Source: an uncultured Muribaculaceae bacterium (lineage in GTDB: Bacteria; Bacteroidota; Bacteroidia; Bacteroidales; Muribaculaceae). Taken from it: 28,714 bases of DNA. Under the pieces are notes generated by a model. It ran no database searches. It was given only the letters and a program-made list of their open reading frames with translations, and had not been told where the DNA came from. The position numbers and the translations under genes were made by a program. The stretch covers positions 1-28,714 of the forward strand of contig CAUBWJ010000028.1 in the NCBI GenBank assembly GCA_958439725.1, in the 5' to 3' direction. Positions 16,754 through 23,768 of the stretch are shown here, piece by piece; positions within the stretch are counted from its first letter, which is position 1; every line of letters starts with the position of its first letter.

Positions 16754-17295
16754 GGCTCACGCTCACTTCCGAGGAGTTTCTGGCCGCCTGGCTTCTGCGC
16801 CGGGGGCTGGAGCCCCTCCGGACCGACTGCCGCATAATGCGGGAGGACGGCATTGACCTTCCCGGGCTGGAGCGCACGGCCATGGAGGCATGGTTCTCGC
16901 GGCAGCTGCATGAGGCTCCGGCGTGGATGCTCGCACCGGTGGATATTTCGGCCCAGTCCCGGCTTACGCTGCTCCCCGACGGCACCGGCCACGTCACGCT
17001 TCCTCCCGGCACAGTAAGGGTGCTATCCGTGGAGATGAGCGGATGGAACCGCACCGCCTTCGTGGTGTCGCAGACCGACCATCCGCGCTACGCCGCCCAG
17101 CTCAACCCTTTCAGCCGCGGCGGCACGAACGACCCCGTGGCGGTGCATACCGCCGAAGGCTCTCTGCTGCTGTATACCCCGGCCAAAGACGGCGCGATAA
17201 CGCGCCTCCAGGCCATCTGCGAGGCAACGGACGGCATCTACACCTTTGATTCCTCGCTGCTCGACACCATTCCCAAACCTGAATTTCTGCCATGA
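16750..17295 (+). CDS. Head-completion/connector-like protein
   Basis: This 181-residue protein lies between the capsid-like and portal-like genes, and both junctions are 4-nt ATGA overlaps. An N-terminal helical half (1-60) with ERTAMEAWFSRQLHEAPA is followed by a beta-rich half containing LPPGTVRVLSVEMSGWNR, then AAQLNPFSRGGTNDPVAV. Position, size and the helix-then-strand pattern resemble adaptor proteins that dock under phage portals. The assignment is inference from position and general pattern; no catalytic motif is visible. Confidence 0.55.
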   Translation: MRLTLTSEEFLAAWLLRRGLEPLRTDCRIMREDGIDLPGLERTAMEAWFSRQLHEAPAWMLAPVDISAQSRLTLLPDGTGHVTLPPGTVRVLSVEMSGWNRTAFVVSQTDHPRYAAQLNPFSRGGTNDPVAVHTAEGSLLLYTPAKDGAITRLQAICEATDGIYTFDSSLLDTIPKPEFLP

Positions 17296-18680
17296 ACTAC
17301 CTTTCACTCGCCCTTGAGGCCTGGCGCGACGGCTACGCTCTGCGCCGCCGACGCCAGCGATACAAACGCTACACCTACGGCGACCAGTGGAGCGACCCCG
17401 CCACGGCCGCAGACGGTTCCGCCGTGACCGAAGGCGATCTCGCCTCACATAACGGCCAGCAGCCGCTGACCAACAATCTCATCCGCCAGCTCGTGAAATG
17501 CGTGATAGGCAATTTCCGCGGCTCTATGACGGCACCGGAGCCCGTTCCGGCGGCAGAAGCCTCCGCCCGCAACGCTCTCGACGAGCTCGACTCCCGCATG
17601 CTCGAGGAGTTTCTGATATCTGGCTGCGCCATACAGCGCGTGACGGTGGAGAAACGCATGGCGGGCGAGGGCGTGTGGGTTGACAACGTAAGCCCCGCAT
17701 CTTTCTTCATAAACCGGTTCTCCGATCCGCGCGGCCTCGACATAGAGCTTGTGGGGATGCTCCACTCGCTGAGCTTCCGCGAAGTGATGATGCGCTATGG
17801 CACCGATGCCTCCCGGGCGGCACTGATCAAGGCGGAATACTCCGGCGGCGACCCTCTTTCGGGCCTTCAGGAGGGCGTGAGCCTGGGCGATTCGGCGGCA
17901 ATGGAGTTTTTCACCGCCCCGCGCCACCGCTGCCGCGTGATTGAAGTGTGGACGCTCGAGAGCCGCAATGTGCTCCGCTGCCACGATCCCGAGCAGGCAT
18001 CGGCATTCACCGTGGCTGCCGACTGTCTCGAATCGCTCAGAGAGGTGAACGCCGCCAGACAGCAGGAATGTCGCCCCGAGGTGACAATCGACCCACGCAC
18101 CACCATGCGCTGGCACTGCCGCATCTTCACGCCCGGTGGCCGCGTGCTCGAAGAGTATGATTCGCCATATCCCCACGGCCTCCACCCGTTTGCCGTGAAG
18201 TTCTATCCGCTTACCGACGGCGAGGTGCATTCATTCGTGGAGGATATCATAGACCAGCAGCGCCACATCAACCGCCTGATAACGCTTATGGACAGTATCA
18301 TGGCCCATTCGGCAAAGGGCGTCCTCCTTTTTCCGGCCGGACAGAAGCCCGAATGCATGAGCTGGCAGCAGCTTGGCAGCCTCTGGGCTTCGTGTAACGG
18401 CGTCATCCCCTACGAACCCAACCGCTGCGACGGAGAGCCGCGCCAGATTATCTCCGGCGGTCAGGACGCGGGCGCTTCGCGGCTGCTCGAACTGCAGATG
18501 CAGATGTTCAACCAGATTTCGGGCGTGAGCGAGGCCATGAAAGGCCAGTCGAGCCAGGGCGCCAGCTCCACTTCCATGTTCGACGCACAAGTACAGCGTT
18601 CGGCGCTGGCACTTCTGGACATGCTTGACAGTTTCAACGATTTCCGCGCCGCGCGCAACCGGCTCATGGCCGGAAGCTGA
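17292..18680 (+). CDS. Portal-like protein, P22-type
   Basis: This 462-residue protein resembles phage portal proteins, the dodecameric ring through which DNA enters a capsid. The order of features fits: a charged N-terminus with RYTYGDQW, a segment GQQPLTNNLIRQLVKCVIGN like the clip/wing entry of P22-type portals, then VDNVSPASFFINRFSDPRG, then a long helical part VEDIIDQQRHINRLITLMDS, and finally FNQISGVSEAMKGQSSQGAS followed by a terminal helix. It is short for the P22 group, which usually has a longer C-terminal crown. The frame is intact and coupled to the upstream connector-like gene. No terminase gene is adjacent, although phage portals usually follow one. Confidence 0.68.
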   Translation: MNYLSLALEAWRDGYALRRRRQRYKRYTYGDQWSDPATAADGSAVTEGDLASHNGQQPLTNNLIRQLVKCVIGNFRGSMTAPEPVPAAEASARNALDELDSRMLEEFLISGCAIQRVTVEKRMAGEGVWVDNVSPASFFINRFSDPRGLDIELVGMLHSLSFREVMMRYGTDASRAALIKAEYSGGDPLSGLQEGVSLGDSAAMEFFTAPRHRCRVIEVWTLESRNVLRCHDPEQASAFTVAADCLESLREVNAARQQECRPEVTIDPRTTMRWHCRIFTPGGRVLEEYDSPYPHGLHPFAVKFYPLTDGEVHSFVEDIIDQQRHINRLITLMDSIMAHSAKGVLLFPAGQKPECMSWQQLGSLWASCNGVIPYEPNRCDGEPRQIISGGQDAGASRLLELQMQMFNQISGVSEAMKGQSSQGASSTSMFDAQVQRSALALLDMLDSFNDFRAARNRLMAGS

Positions 18681-18804
18681 CGCACGGGCAGAGGAGACGT
18701 CCCGCCGCATTTACATTTTTTAACTGCAACGGGGCGTTTTATTACACCCTCTGAGTTGTAATTTTACCAATAATCTTACATTTTTAACCAACAAAACCAT
18801 ATCT

Positions 18805-19212
18805 ATGAATGACAACAATTCCCTCAAAGCACTCTCGCAGCGCGACCGCGACTTCATGACGGCCTGCCGTAAGGTCATTTCGGAATCGACAGAAACCGAT
18901 CTCACCGTGGATAAAGTGGCTGCACGCGCCGCGGCCATGAAGGCACCGGCGTATTACGTGGAATATTCCTATGCCATGCGCAAGCTCAACGCCCTCGCTG
19001 CCCGACGCGCAAAACTCGACTCCAAAGTGACGTGCCGCCGCTGGGAGGAGATACGCGGCCGCGTGGAAAGGCTCATGGAACTCCACGGATTGAACCGCAA
19101 CGATGCTCTGGCGCGTGTGCTACGCGAGGGCGGTGCCAGCAGCTTCTTTCTCGCCCCGCGGTCGGCAACGCGCCTATATCTGCGCCTTCGCCACCGGACT
19201 CAGCGTCATTAA
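18805..19212 (+). CDS. Hypothetical protein of the phage-like cassette
   Basis: I do not recognise this 135-residue basic protein. It is mainly alpha-helical by composition, with many Ala, Arg and Leu. A notable C-terminal segment is GGASSFFLAPRSATRLYLRL, followed by a basic tail. It begins 124 nt after the portal-like gene; the gap holds TAATTTTA at about 18756, a one-mismatch version of the -7 box, so a second promoter is possible. The next gene starts 29 nt downstream. A nucleic-acid-binding role would fit the charge but is not shown. Confidence 0.6.
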   Translation: MNDNNSLKALSQRDRDFMTACRKVISESTETDLTVDKVAARAAAMKAPAYYVEYSYAMRKLNALAARRAKLDSKVTCRRWEEIRGRVERLMELHGLNRNDALARVLREGGASSFFLAPRSATRLYLRLRHRTQRH

Positions 19213-19241
19213 TTATTCATCTACTTCTTACCTTTTCCGCC

Positions 19242-19691
19242 ATGCAAACTGTCATAGCCCTTTCGGTCTCCGATATCACCACGCGCCTTCTTGCGCTCTC
19301 GGCCCTGCGCCATACCCTGAATTCTTCCCGACCGCCGCTGCTTCACGCCGACCATCGCCCGGCGCTTGAGCTCGTAATCCACAGTTCGTTCGCCGAGATT
19401 TGCCTCCGGCTCTCTTCGCTTGCCTCAGACTGCGCTCCCGGCGCGGCCGGTGACGATATAATGAGCATCACTCTCGAGCTTCCGGAAACAGTTGCCGCCC
19501 CTCTGCTGCGCGGCATCCTTGAGAACGCCACCGCCATGGCAACCCTCGCCGAAGCCTACCGCGGCGCCGACACATCGCTTTCGACCAGCTACGCCTCCGA
19601 ATTCACCTCGCTGACAGCCCTGGCACGCCGCGCCATAACGGACGCCACCTTCGCCGCCGCCCCTCCCCGCATCCGCCCGCATTATTTTTAA
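19242..19691 (+). CDS. Hypothetical protein at the end of the phage-like cassette
   Basis: I do not recognise this 149-residue protein. I chose the ATG at 19242 because the open frame upstream of it overlaps the preceding gene in another frame and has no plausible start signal. The protein is rich in Ala, Leu, Ser and Thr and looks mostly helical, with TLELPETVAAPLLRGILENA in the middle and the ending RIRPHYF. No signal peptide, membrane segment or catalytic motif is clear. It is the last gene before a 369-nt AT-rich intergenic region preceding recA, so it probably closes the cassette. Confidence 0.55.
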   Translation: MQTVIALSVSDITTRLLALSALRHTLNSSRPPLLHADHRPALELVIHSSFAEICLRLSSLASDCAPGAAGDDIMSITLELPETVAAPLLRGILENATAMATLAEAYRGADTSLSTSYASEFTSLTALARRAITDATFAAAPPRIRPHYF

Positions 19692-20060
19692 TCTGCTGTT
19701 TGGGGATTTACAACTTACTTTTTCCCATCATTCAGAGGCCCTTTAAAAAACCAAACGAGGAAATCGTTTCGCAACGTGTCCTCGCTTAGATAATAAACCA
19801 ATCATTATCACATTTCTTGCAATGGAAAAAGTAACTTTGCTATGTACCTTATTAACACACGGCCTTTCGTTTGGTTCATCCCAGATAAAAAATTTTTTTG
19901 CTTTCAACTTTTTATTACCTTTACAAATCAAAGTTACACGGCGGCAAACATTTTTTAACCATTCCGTGCGCCACTTTTGCACGGCAGCCGCGTTATCTTT
20001 GTATCACAATCGTAGTAAATCAAATATTTTAGATTCAAACATATAATCCCTATACTCGAA
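19692..20060. other. AT-rich intergenic region before recA
   Basis: No convincing gene lies here. It holds an imperfect hairpin at 19756-19784 (CGAGGA/TCCTCG with inner CGTT/AACG), which on the minus strand is followed by a T-rich stretch. It also holds TAACTTTG on the plus strand at 19832-19839, the same box on the minus strand at 19929-19936, and the recA -7 box near 19994. The two facing boxes are part of a 9-bp inverted repeat (GTAACTTTG/CAAAGTTAC). Small transcripts are conceivable but not shown. Confidence 0.5.
19994..20001 (+). promoter_or_regulatory. Putative -7 box of recA
   Basis: TATCTTTG matches TAnnTTTG exactly, 59 nt before the recA start. A TTTG at 19976-19979 is only 14 nt upstream, too close for a standard -33 box. 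I do not see a LexA-type operator that I could assign. Confidence 0.5.
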
Positions 20061-21260
20061 ATGGCAAAGAAAGAAACCAAGACCAAAGCTCCCGTTGACC
20101 CCGCAAAGGCCAAGCTCAGCGCGCTCACGGCAGCTATGGAACGCATAGAAAAGAACTACGGCAAAGGCGCCATAATGAAGCTTGGCGACGAGCACGTGGA
20201 GGACGTCGACGTGATTCCCACCGGCTCCATAGGCCTCAACTGGGCCCTCGGTGTGGGCGGATTCCCCCGCGGCCGCATCATCGAGATCTACGGCCCGGAA
20301 TCGTCAGGTAAGACCACTCTCGCCATCCACGCCATTGCCGAGGCGCAGAAAGCCGGCGGTATCGCTGCGATTATCGACGCCGAGCACGCTTTCGACCGCT
20401 TCTATGCCGAGAAACTCGGCGTGGACGTGAATAACCTCCTCATCTCCCAGCCCGACAACGGCGAGCAGGCCCTTGAGATTGCCGAGCAGCTCATACGCTC
20501 CGCCGCAATCGACATTCTGGTGATTGACTCAGTGGCCGCGCTTACGCCCAAGAGCGAAATCGAGGGCGATATGGGCGACCGAAACGTGGGCGTGCAGGCC
20601 CGGTTGATGTCGCAGGCCATGCGCAAGCTTACCGGCAGCATATCGCGCACCAACACCACCGCCATATTCATCAACCAGCTGCGCGAGAAAATCGGCGTGA
20701 TGTTCGGCCCGTCGGAGACCACCACAGGCGGCAACGCCCTGAAGTTCTACGCATCCGTGCGCATCGACATCCGCTCCAGCACCACAATCAAGGACAAGGA
20801 AGAGGTTCTGGGCCGCCACACCAAGGTGAAGGTGACCAAAAACAAGGTTGCGCCCCCCTTCAAGCGCTGCGAATTCGACATCATGTTCGGCGAAGGCATA
20901 TCGCGCTCCGGCGAAATCATAGACCTCGGCGTGGAATACGGCATAATCCAGAAGAGCGGCTCATGGTTCAGCTACGGCGGCACCAAGCTCGCCCAGGGCC
21001 GCGACGCCGCCAAGCAGGTGATCAAAGACAATCCCGAGCTTGCCGACGAACTCGAAGCCAAGATTATGGAAGCCCTCGGCAGCGGCAACCATCCCGCCTC
21101 AGCAGGCTCCAAACCGGCAAAATCGGCCGCCAAGAAATCGGCAGGCGATGACGCCGACGAAGATATCGACATTGACGACATAGACCTGGACGAAGCCGAC
21201 GACCTCGACCTCGACGGCATCGACGACGACTTCTCCATCGAGACCAACCCCCAGGACTGA
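20061..21260 (+). CDS. recA: Recombinase RecA with a long acidic C-terminal tail
   Basis: This ATP-dependent strand-exchange protein acts in recombinational repair and SOS induction. It has 399 residues. Walker A is GPESSGKTT (78-86, Lys84). Other hallmarks are IAAIIDAEHAFD, LLISQPDNGEQALEI, LVIDSVAALTPK (Walker B region), and the loop FINQLREKIGVMFG followed by TTTGGNALKFYASVR. The conserved core ends near residue 340. A Lys/Ala/Ser linker then leads to about 37 residues that are mostly Asp with Ile and Leu. This tail is longer than the short acidic tail of many RecA proteins, and such tails are known to restrain DNA binding. The gene is single, with its own upstream box; it is not coupled to the cassette. 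Confidence 0.98.
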   Translation: MAKKETKTKAPVDPAKAKLSALTAAMERIEKNYGKGAIMKLGDEHVEDVDVIPTGSIGLNWALGVGGFPRGRIIEIYGPESSGKTTLAIHAIAEAQKAGGIAAIIDAEHAFDRFYAEKLGVDVNNLLISQPDNGEQALEIAEQLIRSAAIDILVIDSVAALTPKSEIEGDMGDRNVGVQARLMSQAMRKLTGSISRTNTTAIFINQLREKIGVMFGPSETTTGGNALKFYASVRIDIRSSTTIKDKEEVLGRHTKVKVTKNKVAPPFKRCEFDIMFGEGISRSGEIIDLGVEYGIIQKSGSWFSYGGTKLAQGRDAAKQVIKDNPELADELEAKIMEALGSGNHPASAGSKPAKSAAKKSAGDDADEDIDIDDIDLDEADDLDLDGIDDDFSIETNPQD

Positions 21261-21314
21261 CCCCGGACCCCACCTGAAGCCCGAAACAACTCAAGCTCCC
21301 GGACCCAAGCCCCC

Positions 21315-21354
21315 TCAGTAAAGTCCGTAAGGTCGGTAGCGTCCGTAGAGTCAC
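21315..21354 (+). repeat. Short 9-nt array downstream of recA
   Basis: About four units of the GTCNGTARR type (GTCCGTAAG, GTCGGTAGC, GTCCGTAGA) are present, the same family as the array at 5322-5370. They lie in the recA to GH18 intergenic region. Confidence 0.65.
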
Positions 21355-21373
21355 TCCATGTTAGCTCCCCCAC

Positions 21374-21408
21374 ATTTCCGCGAACTGCCCCGCGCAATTC
21401 GCGGAAAT
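21374..21408 (+). terminator. Perfect 11-bp dyad; recA terminator or GH18 operator
   Basis: ATTTCCGCGAA (21374-21384) and TTCGCGGAAAT (21398-21408) form a perfect stem with a 13-nt loop. It follows recA, and a short T tract comes next. It ends 4 nt before the GH18 -7 box, covering the -33 region, so it could also bind a regulator. Confidence 0.5.
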
Positions 21409-21412
21409 TTCG

Positions 21413-21420
21413 TATATTTG
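21413..21420 (+). promoter_or_regulatory. Putative -7 box of the GH18 gene
   Basis: TATATTTG matches TAnnTTTG exactly, 32 nt before the start codon. The region where -33 should be is occupied by the 11-bp dyad, and no TTTG is seen there. Confidence 0.5.
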
Positions 21421-21452
21421 GCCAAATTTTCAATACCATCAACCATTTTCCC

Positions 21453-22610
21453 ATGAAAAAAAACATCATCCGCCTCATCCTCGCGGCAGCAGTAGTGGCC
21501 CTCGGCTTCGCTCAGACCGCATGCACAGGCAAATCCAACACCGACTCAGAAACCAAGGCTAAAGTCGACTCCGTTCATCCCCGCATCATCATCGCCTACG
21601 TTACCTCAGGCTCCGACGTGATGCCCGACCCCAACTCGATGACACACATCAACTACGCCTTCGGCCACGTCAACCAGACATTCAACGGCATCGACGTAGC
21701 AAACCCCGACCGTCTCCACCAGATTTCCGCCCTCAAGCAGCAGAACCCCGACCTTAAGGTAATCCTCTCCGTTGGTGGATGGGGCAGCGGCCGATTCAGC
21801 GAAATGGCTGCCGACTCCCTCAACCGCGCAGCCTTCGCAGCCGACGCAAAGCGCGTGATCGATGAATTCAACCTCGACGGCATCGACATCGACTGGGAAT
21901 ACCCCACCAGCTCAAGCGCAGGCATCTCCTCGTCGCCCGACGACACCCAGAACTACACCCTCCTCATGCGCGACCTCCGCTCAGCCATCGGTCCCGACAA
22001 GCTCCTGACCCTCGCCACTCCCGGCAACGCCCGCTACTACGACTTCCCGGCAATCCTTCCCTACATTGACTTCGTCAACATCATGAGCTACGACATAGGC
22101 ACGGCCGCCCGCCACAAGCATCAGGCACCCCTCTATGCCTCTGAGCACACCGCCCTCACAGCCGATCAGGCCCTCAAAGCCCACCTCGAAGCCGGTATTC
22201 CCAAGGAAAAGCTCACCCTCGGTCTTCCCTTCTACGGCCGCGGTGCATACGAATATCCCGACTATATGGACTACAAAGACTTCAAACTCCTTGACTCCTG
22301 CACCATTGTCTGGGACGAAAAAGCACAGGTTCCCTACGTAGCCAACTCCAAAGGCGAGCTCGTCATGGGCTACAACGATCCCCGTGCCATCGAAATCAAA
22401 TGTAAATACATCCTCGACAACGACCTACTCGGAGCCATGTACTGGGAATACACCTGCGACGACGCCCAGGGCACCCTCCGCAAAATCGTCACCGACTACA
22501 TGATGGGCCAGAAAGGCCTCGACTATCAGCAGGCCCCCGCCGAGCACTACGTCCCCACCGACACCACCGCTCCCGCCCCCAAGCCCGCTCCCGCCATCCC
22601 CGCCAACTAA
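21453..22610 (+). CDS. Glycoside hydrolase family 18 lipoprotein
   Basis: This is a GH18 TIM-barrel hydrolase, the family of chitinases and endo-beta-N-acetylglucosaminidases acting on GlcNAc-containing chains. It has 385 residues. The N-terminus is hydrophobic with a Cys at residue 24 (AQTAC), a weak lipobox. The substrate motif SVGGWGSGRF precedes the catalytic motif DGIDIDWE (142-149), with Glu149 as proton donor. Downstream are FVNIMSYDIG, GLPFYGRG and GAMYWEYTCDD, which match later barrel strands. The C-terminus is a Pro/Ala-rich tail. It has its own promoter-like box and a strong terminator behind it, so it is a single-gene unit. Host N-glycan or chitin fragments are both possible substrates; the length and lack of binding modules do not decide between them. 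Confidence 0.92.
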   Translation: MKKNIIRLILAAAVVALGFAQTACTGKSNTDSETKAKVDSVHPRIIIAYVTSGSDVMPDPNSMTHINYAFGHVNQTFNGIDVANPDRLHQISALKQQNPDLKVILSVGGWGSGRFSEMAADSLNRAAFAADAKRVIDEFNLDGIDIDWEYPTSSSAGISSSPDDTQNYTLLMRDLRSAIGPDKLLTLATPGNARYYDFPAILPYIDFVNIMSYDIGTAARHKHQAPLYASEHTALTADQALKAHLEAGIPKEKLTLGLPFYGRGAYEYPDYMDYKDFKLLDSCTIVWDEKAQVPYVANSKGELVMGYNDPRAIEIKCKYILDNDLLGAMYWEYTCDDAQGTLRKIVTDYMMGQKGLDYQQAPAEHYVPTDTTAPAPKPAPAIPAN

Positions 22611-22663
22611 CCCCGGCGCCCAATAAATCCCCTTACAAGGAAAAATACACCCTTCTCTACCAT

Positions 22664-22690
22664 AAAAAGCCCGCTTCTGCGGGCTTTTTT
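22664..22690 (+). terminator. Bidirectional intrinsic terminator after the GH18 gene
   Basis: The stem GCCCGC/GCGGGC with loop TTCT is bordered by five As before and six Ts after. It is the mirror-image counterpart of the hairpin at 5387-5415 (the same loop when read on the opposite strand). Confidence 0.85.
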
Positions 22691-22710
22691 ATTCCCCCTA
22701 AGCTCCAAAA

Positions 22711-22773
22711 TTTCGGAAGTCTCCGAGTCCTCGGAGTCCTCCGAGCTCTCCGAAGCCTCCGAGTCCTCCGAAT
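22711..22773 (+). repeat. 9-nt array of the TCCGAGNCC type, upstream of the four-helix-bundle gene
   Basis: About seven degenerate 9-nt units (CTCCGAGTC, CTCGGAGTC, CTCCGAGCT, CTCCGAAGC and others) occur here. The unit is partly self-complementary (CTCCGAG/CTCGGAG). The same family continues after the gene at 23469-23640. Confidence 0.75.
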
Positions 22774-22873
22774 GCCAAAAAAATCAGCCTCCGGCAAAAA
22801 TATCCCTCCAATCCCGGCAATTTTCCAGAAACTTTCCCTAAATTTACCCACAGCCAATCAATACCTTAAAGCC

Positions 22874-23434
22874 ATGGGAGGATTCATAAAGCAACGCGGT
22901 GGATATAAGAACCTGCGTGCATACCAGATTACCGAAATAATCTACGACCTTACTGCCCGCTTCGTCAGAAAATACATACCCGCCGGCAGCCGTACCCGCG
23001 ACCAGATGGAGCAGGCAGCCCGTTCCGGCAAACAAAACATTGCCGAAGGAAGCATGGCCGCTGAAACATCACGCGAGACGGAAATCAAGCTCACAAACGT
23101 AGCCAAAGCCTCTCTCGAAGAGCTCCTCCTTGATTATGAAGACTATCTTCGCCAGAATTCACTGCAACAATGGGGCAAAAAGCATCACAGGCTTAGCCGT
23201 CTGAGAGACTATGTAAAATCTGATGCCTTCATGTCCGACCCTATGAAACACACCGAGAAAATGACGGCCGAGGAATACTGCAACCTGTGCATAACTCTAA
23301 TTCACCAGGCCTCCTATCTGCTTCAAAAGCTTATGGAAACCCAGCAGGCACGCTTCCTCTCCGAAGGCGGCATCCGTGAGCAGATGTACCGCGCCCGCCT
23401 CGCCTACCGCAACTCCAAAGACAACAAAAACTGA
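22874..23434 (+). CDS. Four-helix-bundle protein of the 23S rRNA IVS-like family
   Basis: This 186-residue helical protein has the signature RDQMEQAARSGKQNIAEG (42-59), typical of the four-helix-bundle family first noted in 23S rRNA intervening sequences. The longer C-terminal half (about 125-186, with TAEEYCNLCITLIHQASYLL) fits the suffix-domain version of the family. Its biochemical role is unknown; the fold resembles the Avd accessory protein of diversity-generating retroelements, but no reverse transcriptase or variable repeat is near. I chose the ATG at 22874; an in-frame ATG at 22772 exists, but its extension reads through the 3' end of the repeat region and looks non-coding. TAAATTTA at 22839-22846 is a one-mismatch -7 box that supports the shorter form. 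It is flanked on both sides by 9-nt arrays. Confidence 0.82.
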   Translation: MGGFIKQRGGYKNLRAYQITEIIYDLTARFVRKYIPAGSRTRDQMEQAARSGKQNIAEGSMAAETSRETEIKLTNVAKASLEELLLDYEDYLRQNSLQQWGKKHHRLSRLRDYVKSDAFMSDPMKHTEKMTAEEYCNLCITLIHQASYLLQKLMETQQARFLSEGGIREQMYRARLAYRNSKDNKN

Positions 23435-23468
23435 AAACGACCCCTTTCCTTTGGAGATTCCGGGGGCT

Positions 23469-23640
23469 TCCGAGCCCTCAGAGCCTTCGGAGCACTCTGA
23501 ACCCTCAGAGCCTTCGGTCCTTTCGGAGCCTTCAGACCTTTCGGAGGCTTCGGAGCCCTCCGAGTCCTCCGAAAACTCCGATTCCCTCGAGGCCCCCGAA
23601 GTCTCCGAAGTATCCGAGGTCTCCGAGCGCCCCGAACTCC
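23469..23640 (+). repeat. Long 9-nt array of the TCNGAGNCY type
   Basis: About nineteen degenerate units follow one another, such as TCCGAGCCC, TCAGAGCCT, TCGGAGCCT, TCCGAGTCC and TCCGAAGTC. The period is exactly three codons, so the stretch translates as Ser-Glu-Pro-like repeats, but the only start codon lies within the preceding gene in another frame. I treat it as intergenic repeat DNA. Units in both senses (CTCCGAA and TTCGGAG) allow local hairpins. Confidence 0.75.
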
Positions 23641-23656
23641 CCCCTCAGCCCTGCCG

Positions 23657-23760
23657 ATAACTGAAGAGGGTGGCGAAACCAGTTGGTTTCGTCACCCTCT
23701 CATTGTTGGGTCGATATCACTCCTCGCGGAGTGATGCCTTTATGTTAGTATGCCTAACAA
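23657..23760 (-). ncRNA. Three-hairpin 3'-UTR element downstream of SusD, right copy
   Basis: This is the inverted counterpart of 5013-5116 and begins 8 nt after the stop of the minus-strand SusD gene. H3 is at 23666-23699 (fully paired inner stem, loop AACT read on the minus strand). H2 is at 23716-23735 with the identical GCGA loop. H1 ends near 23759 with loop GCATA. Stems match the left copy; loops differ. Confidence 0.7.
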
Positions 23761-23768
23761 ATTCAAAA

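Noticed and set aside
17445..18230. 261-codon open frame on the minus strand inside the portal-like gene
   Set aside because: It is antisense to a frame coupled by ATGA overlap to its neighbour and has a His/Ala/Glu-rich shadow composition with no promoter.
19032..19241. Upstream extension of the last cassette gene
   Set aside because: It overlaps the preceding gene in another frame over most of its length and lacks a plausible start; the ATG at 19242 follows a normal 29-nt gap.
15089..19691. Complete prophage
   Set aside because: No integrase, attachment-site duplication, terminase, tail, lysis or replication gene is seen, and the flanks are birA and recA.
19743..20046. Small open frames on both strands between the cassette and recA
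   Set aside because: They are AT-rich, cross promoter-like boxes and a hairpin, and have no recognisable protein pattern.
22772..22873. N-terminal extension of the four-helix-bundle protein
   Set aside because: The extra 34 residues lie next to the repeat array and span the likely -7 box; homologues of this fold begin close to the ATG at 22874.
22874..23434. Diversity-generating retroelement accessory protein (Avd)
   Set aside because: The fold is similar, but no reverse transcriptase, template repeat or variable repeat is visible in the window.
22711..23640. CRISPR array
   Set aside because: Repeats are 9 nt, degenerate and directly adjacent without unique spacers, and no cas gene is present.
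23376..23660. 94-codon frame encoding Ser-Glu-Pro-like repeats
   Set aside because: Its only start is inside the preceding gene in another frame, and the repeat part is simply the 9-nt array, whose period keeps any frame open.
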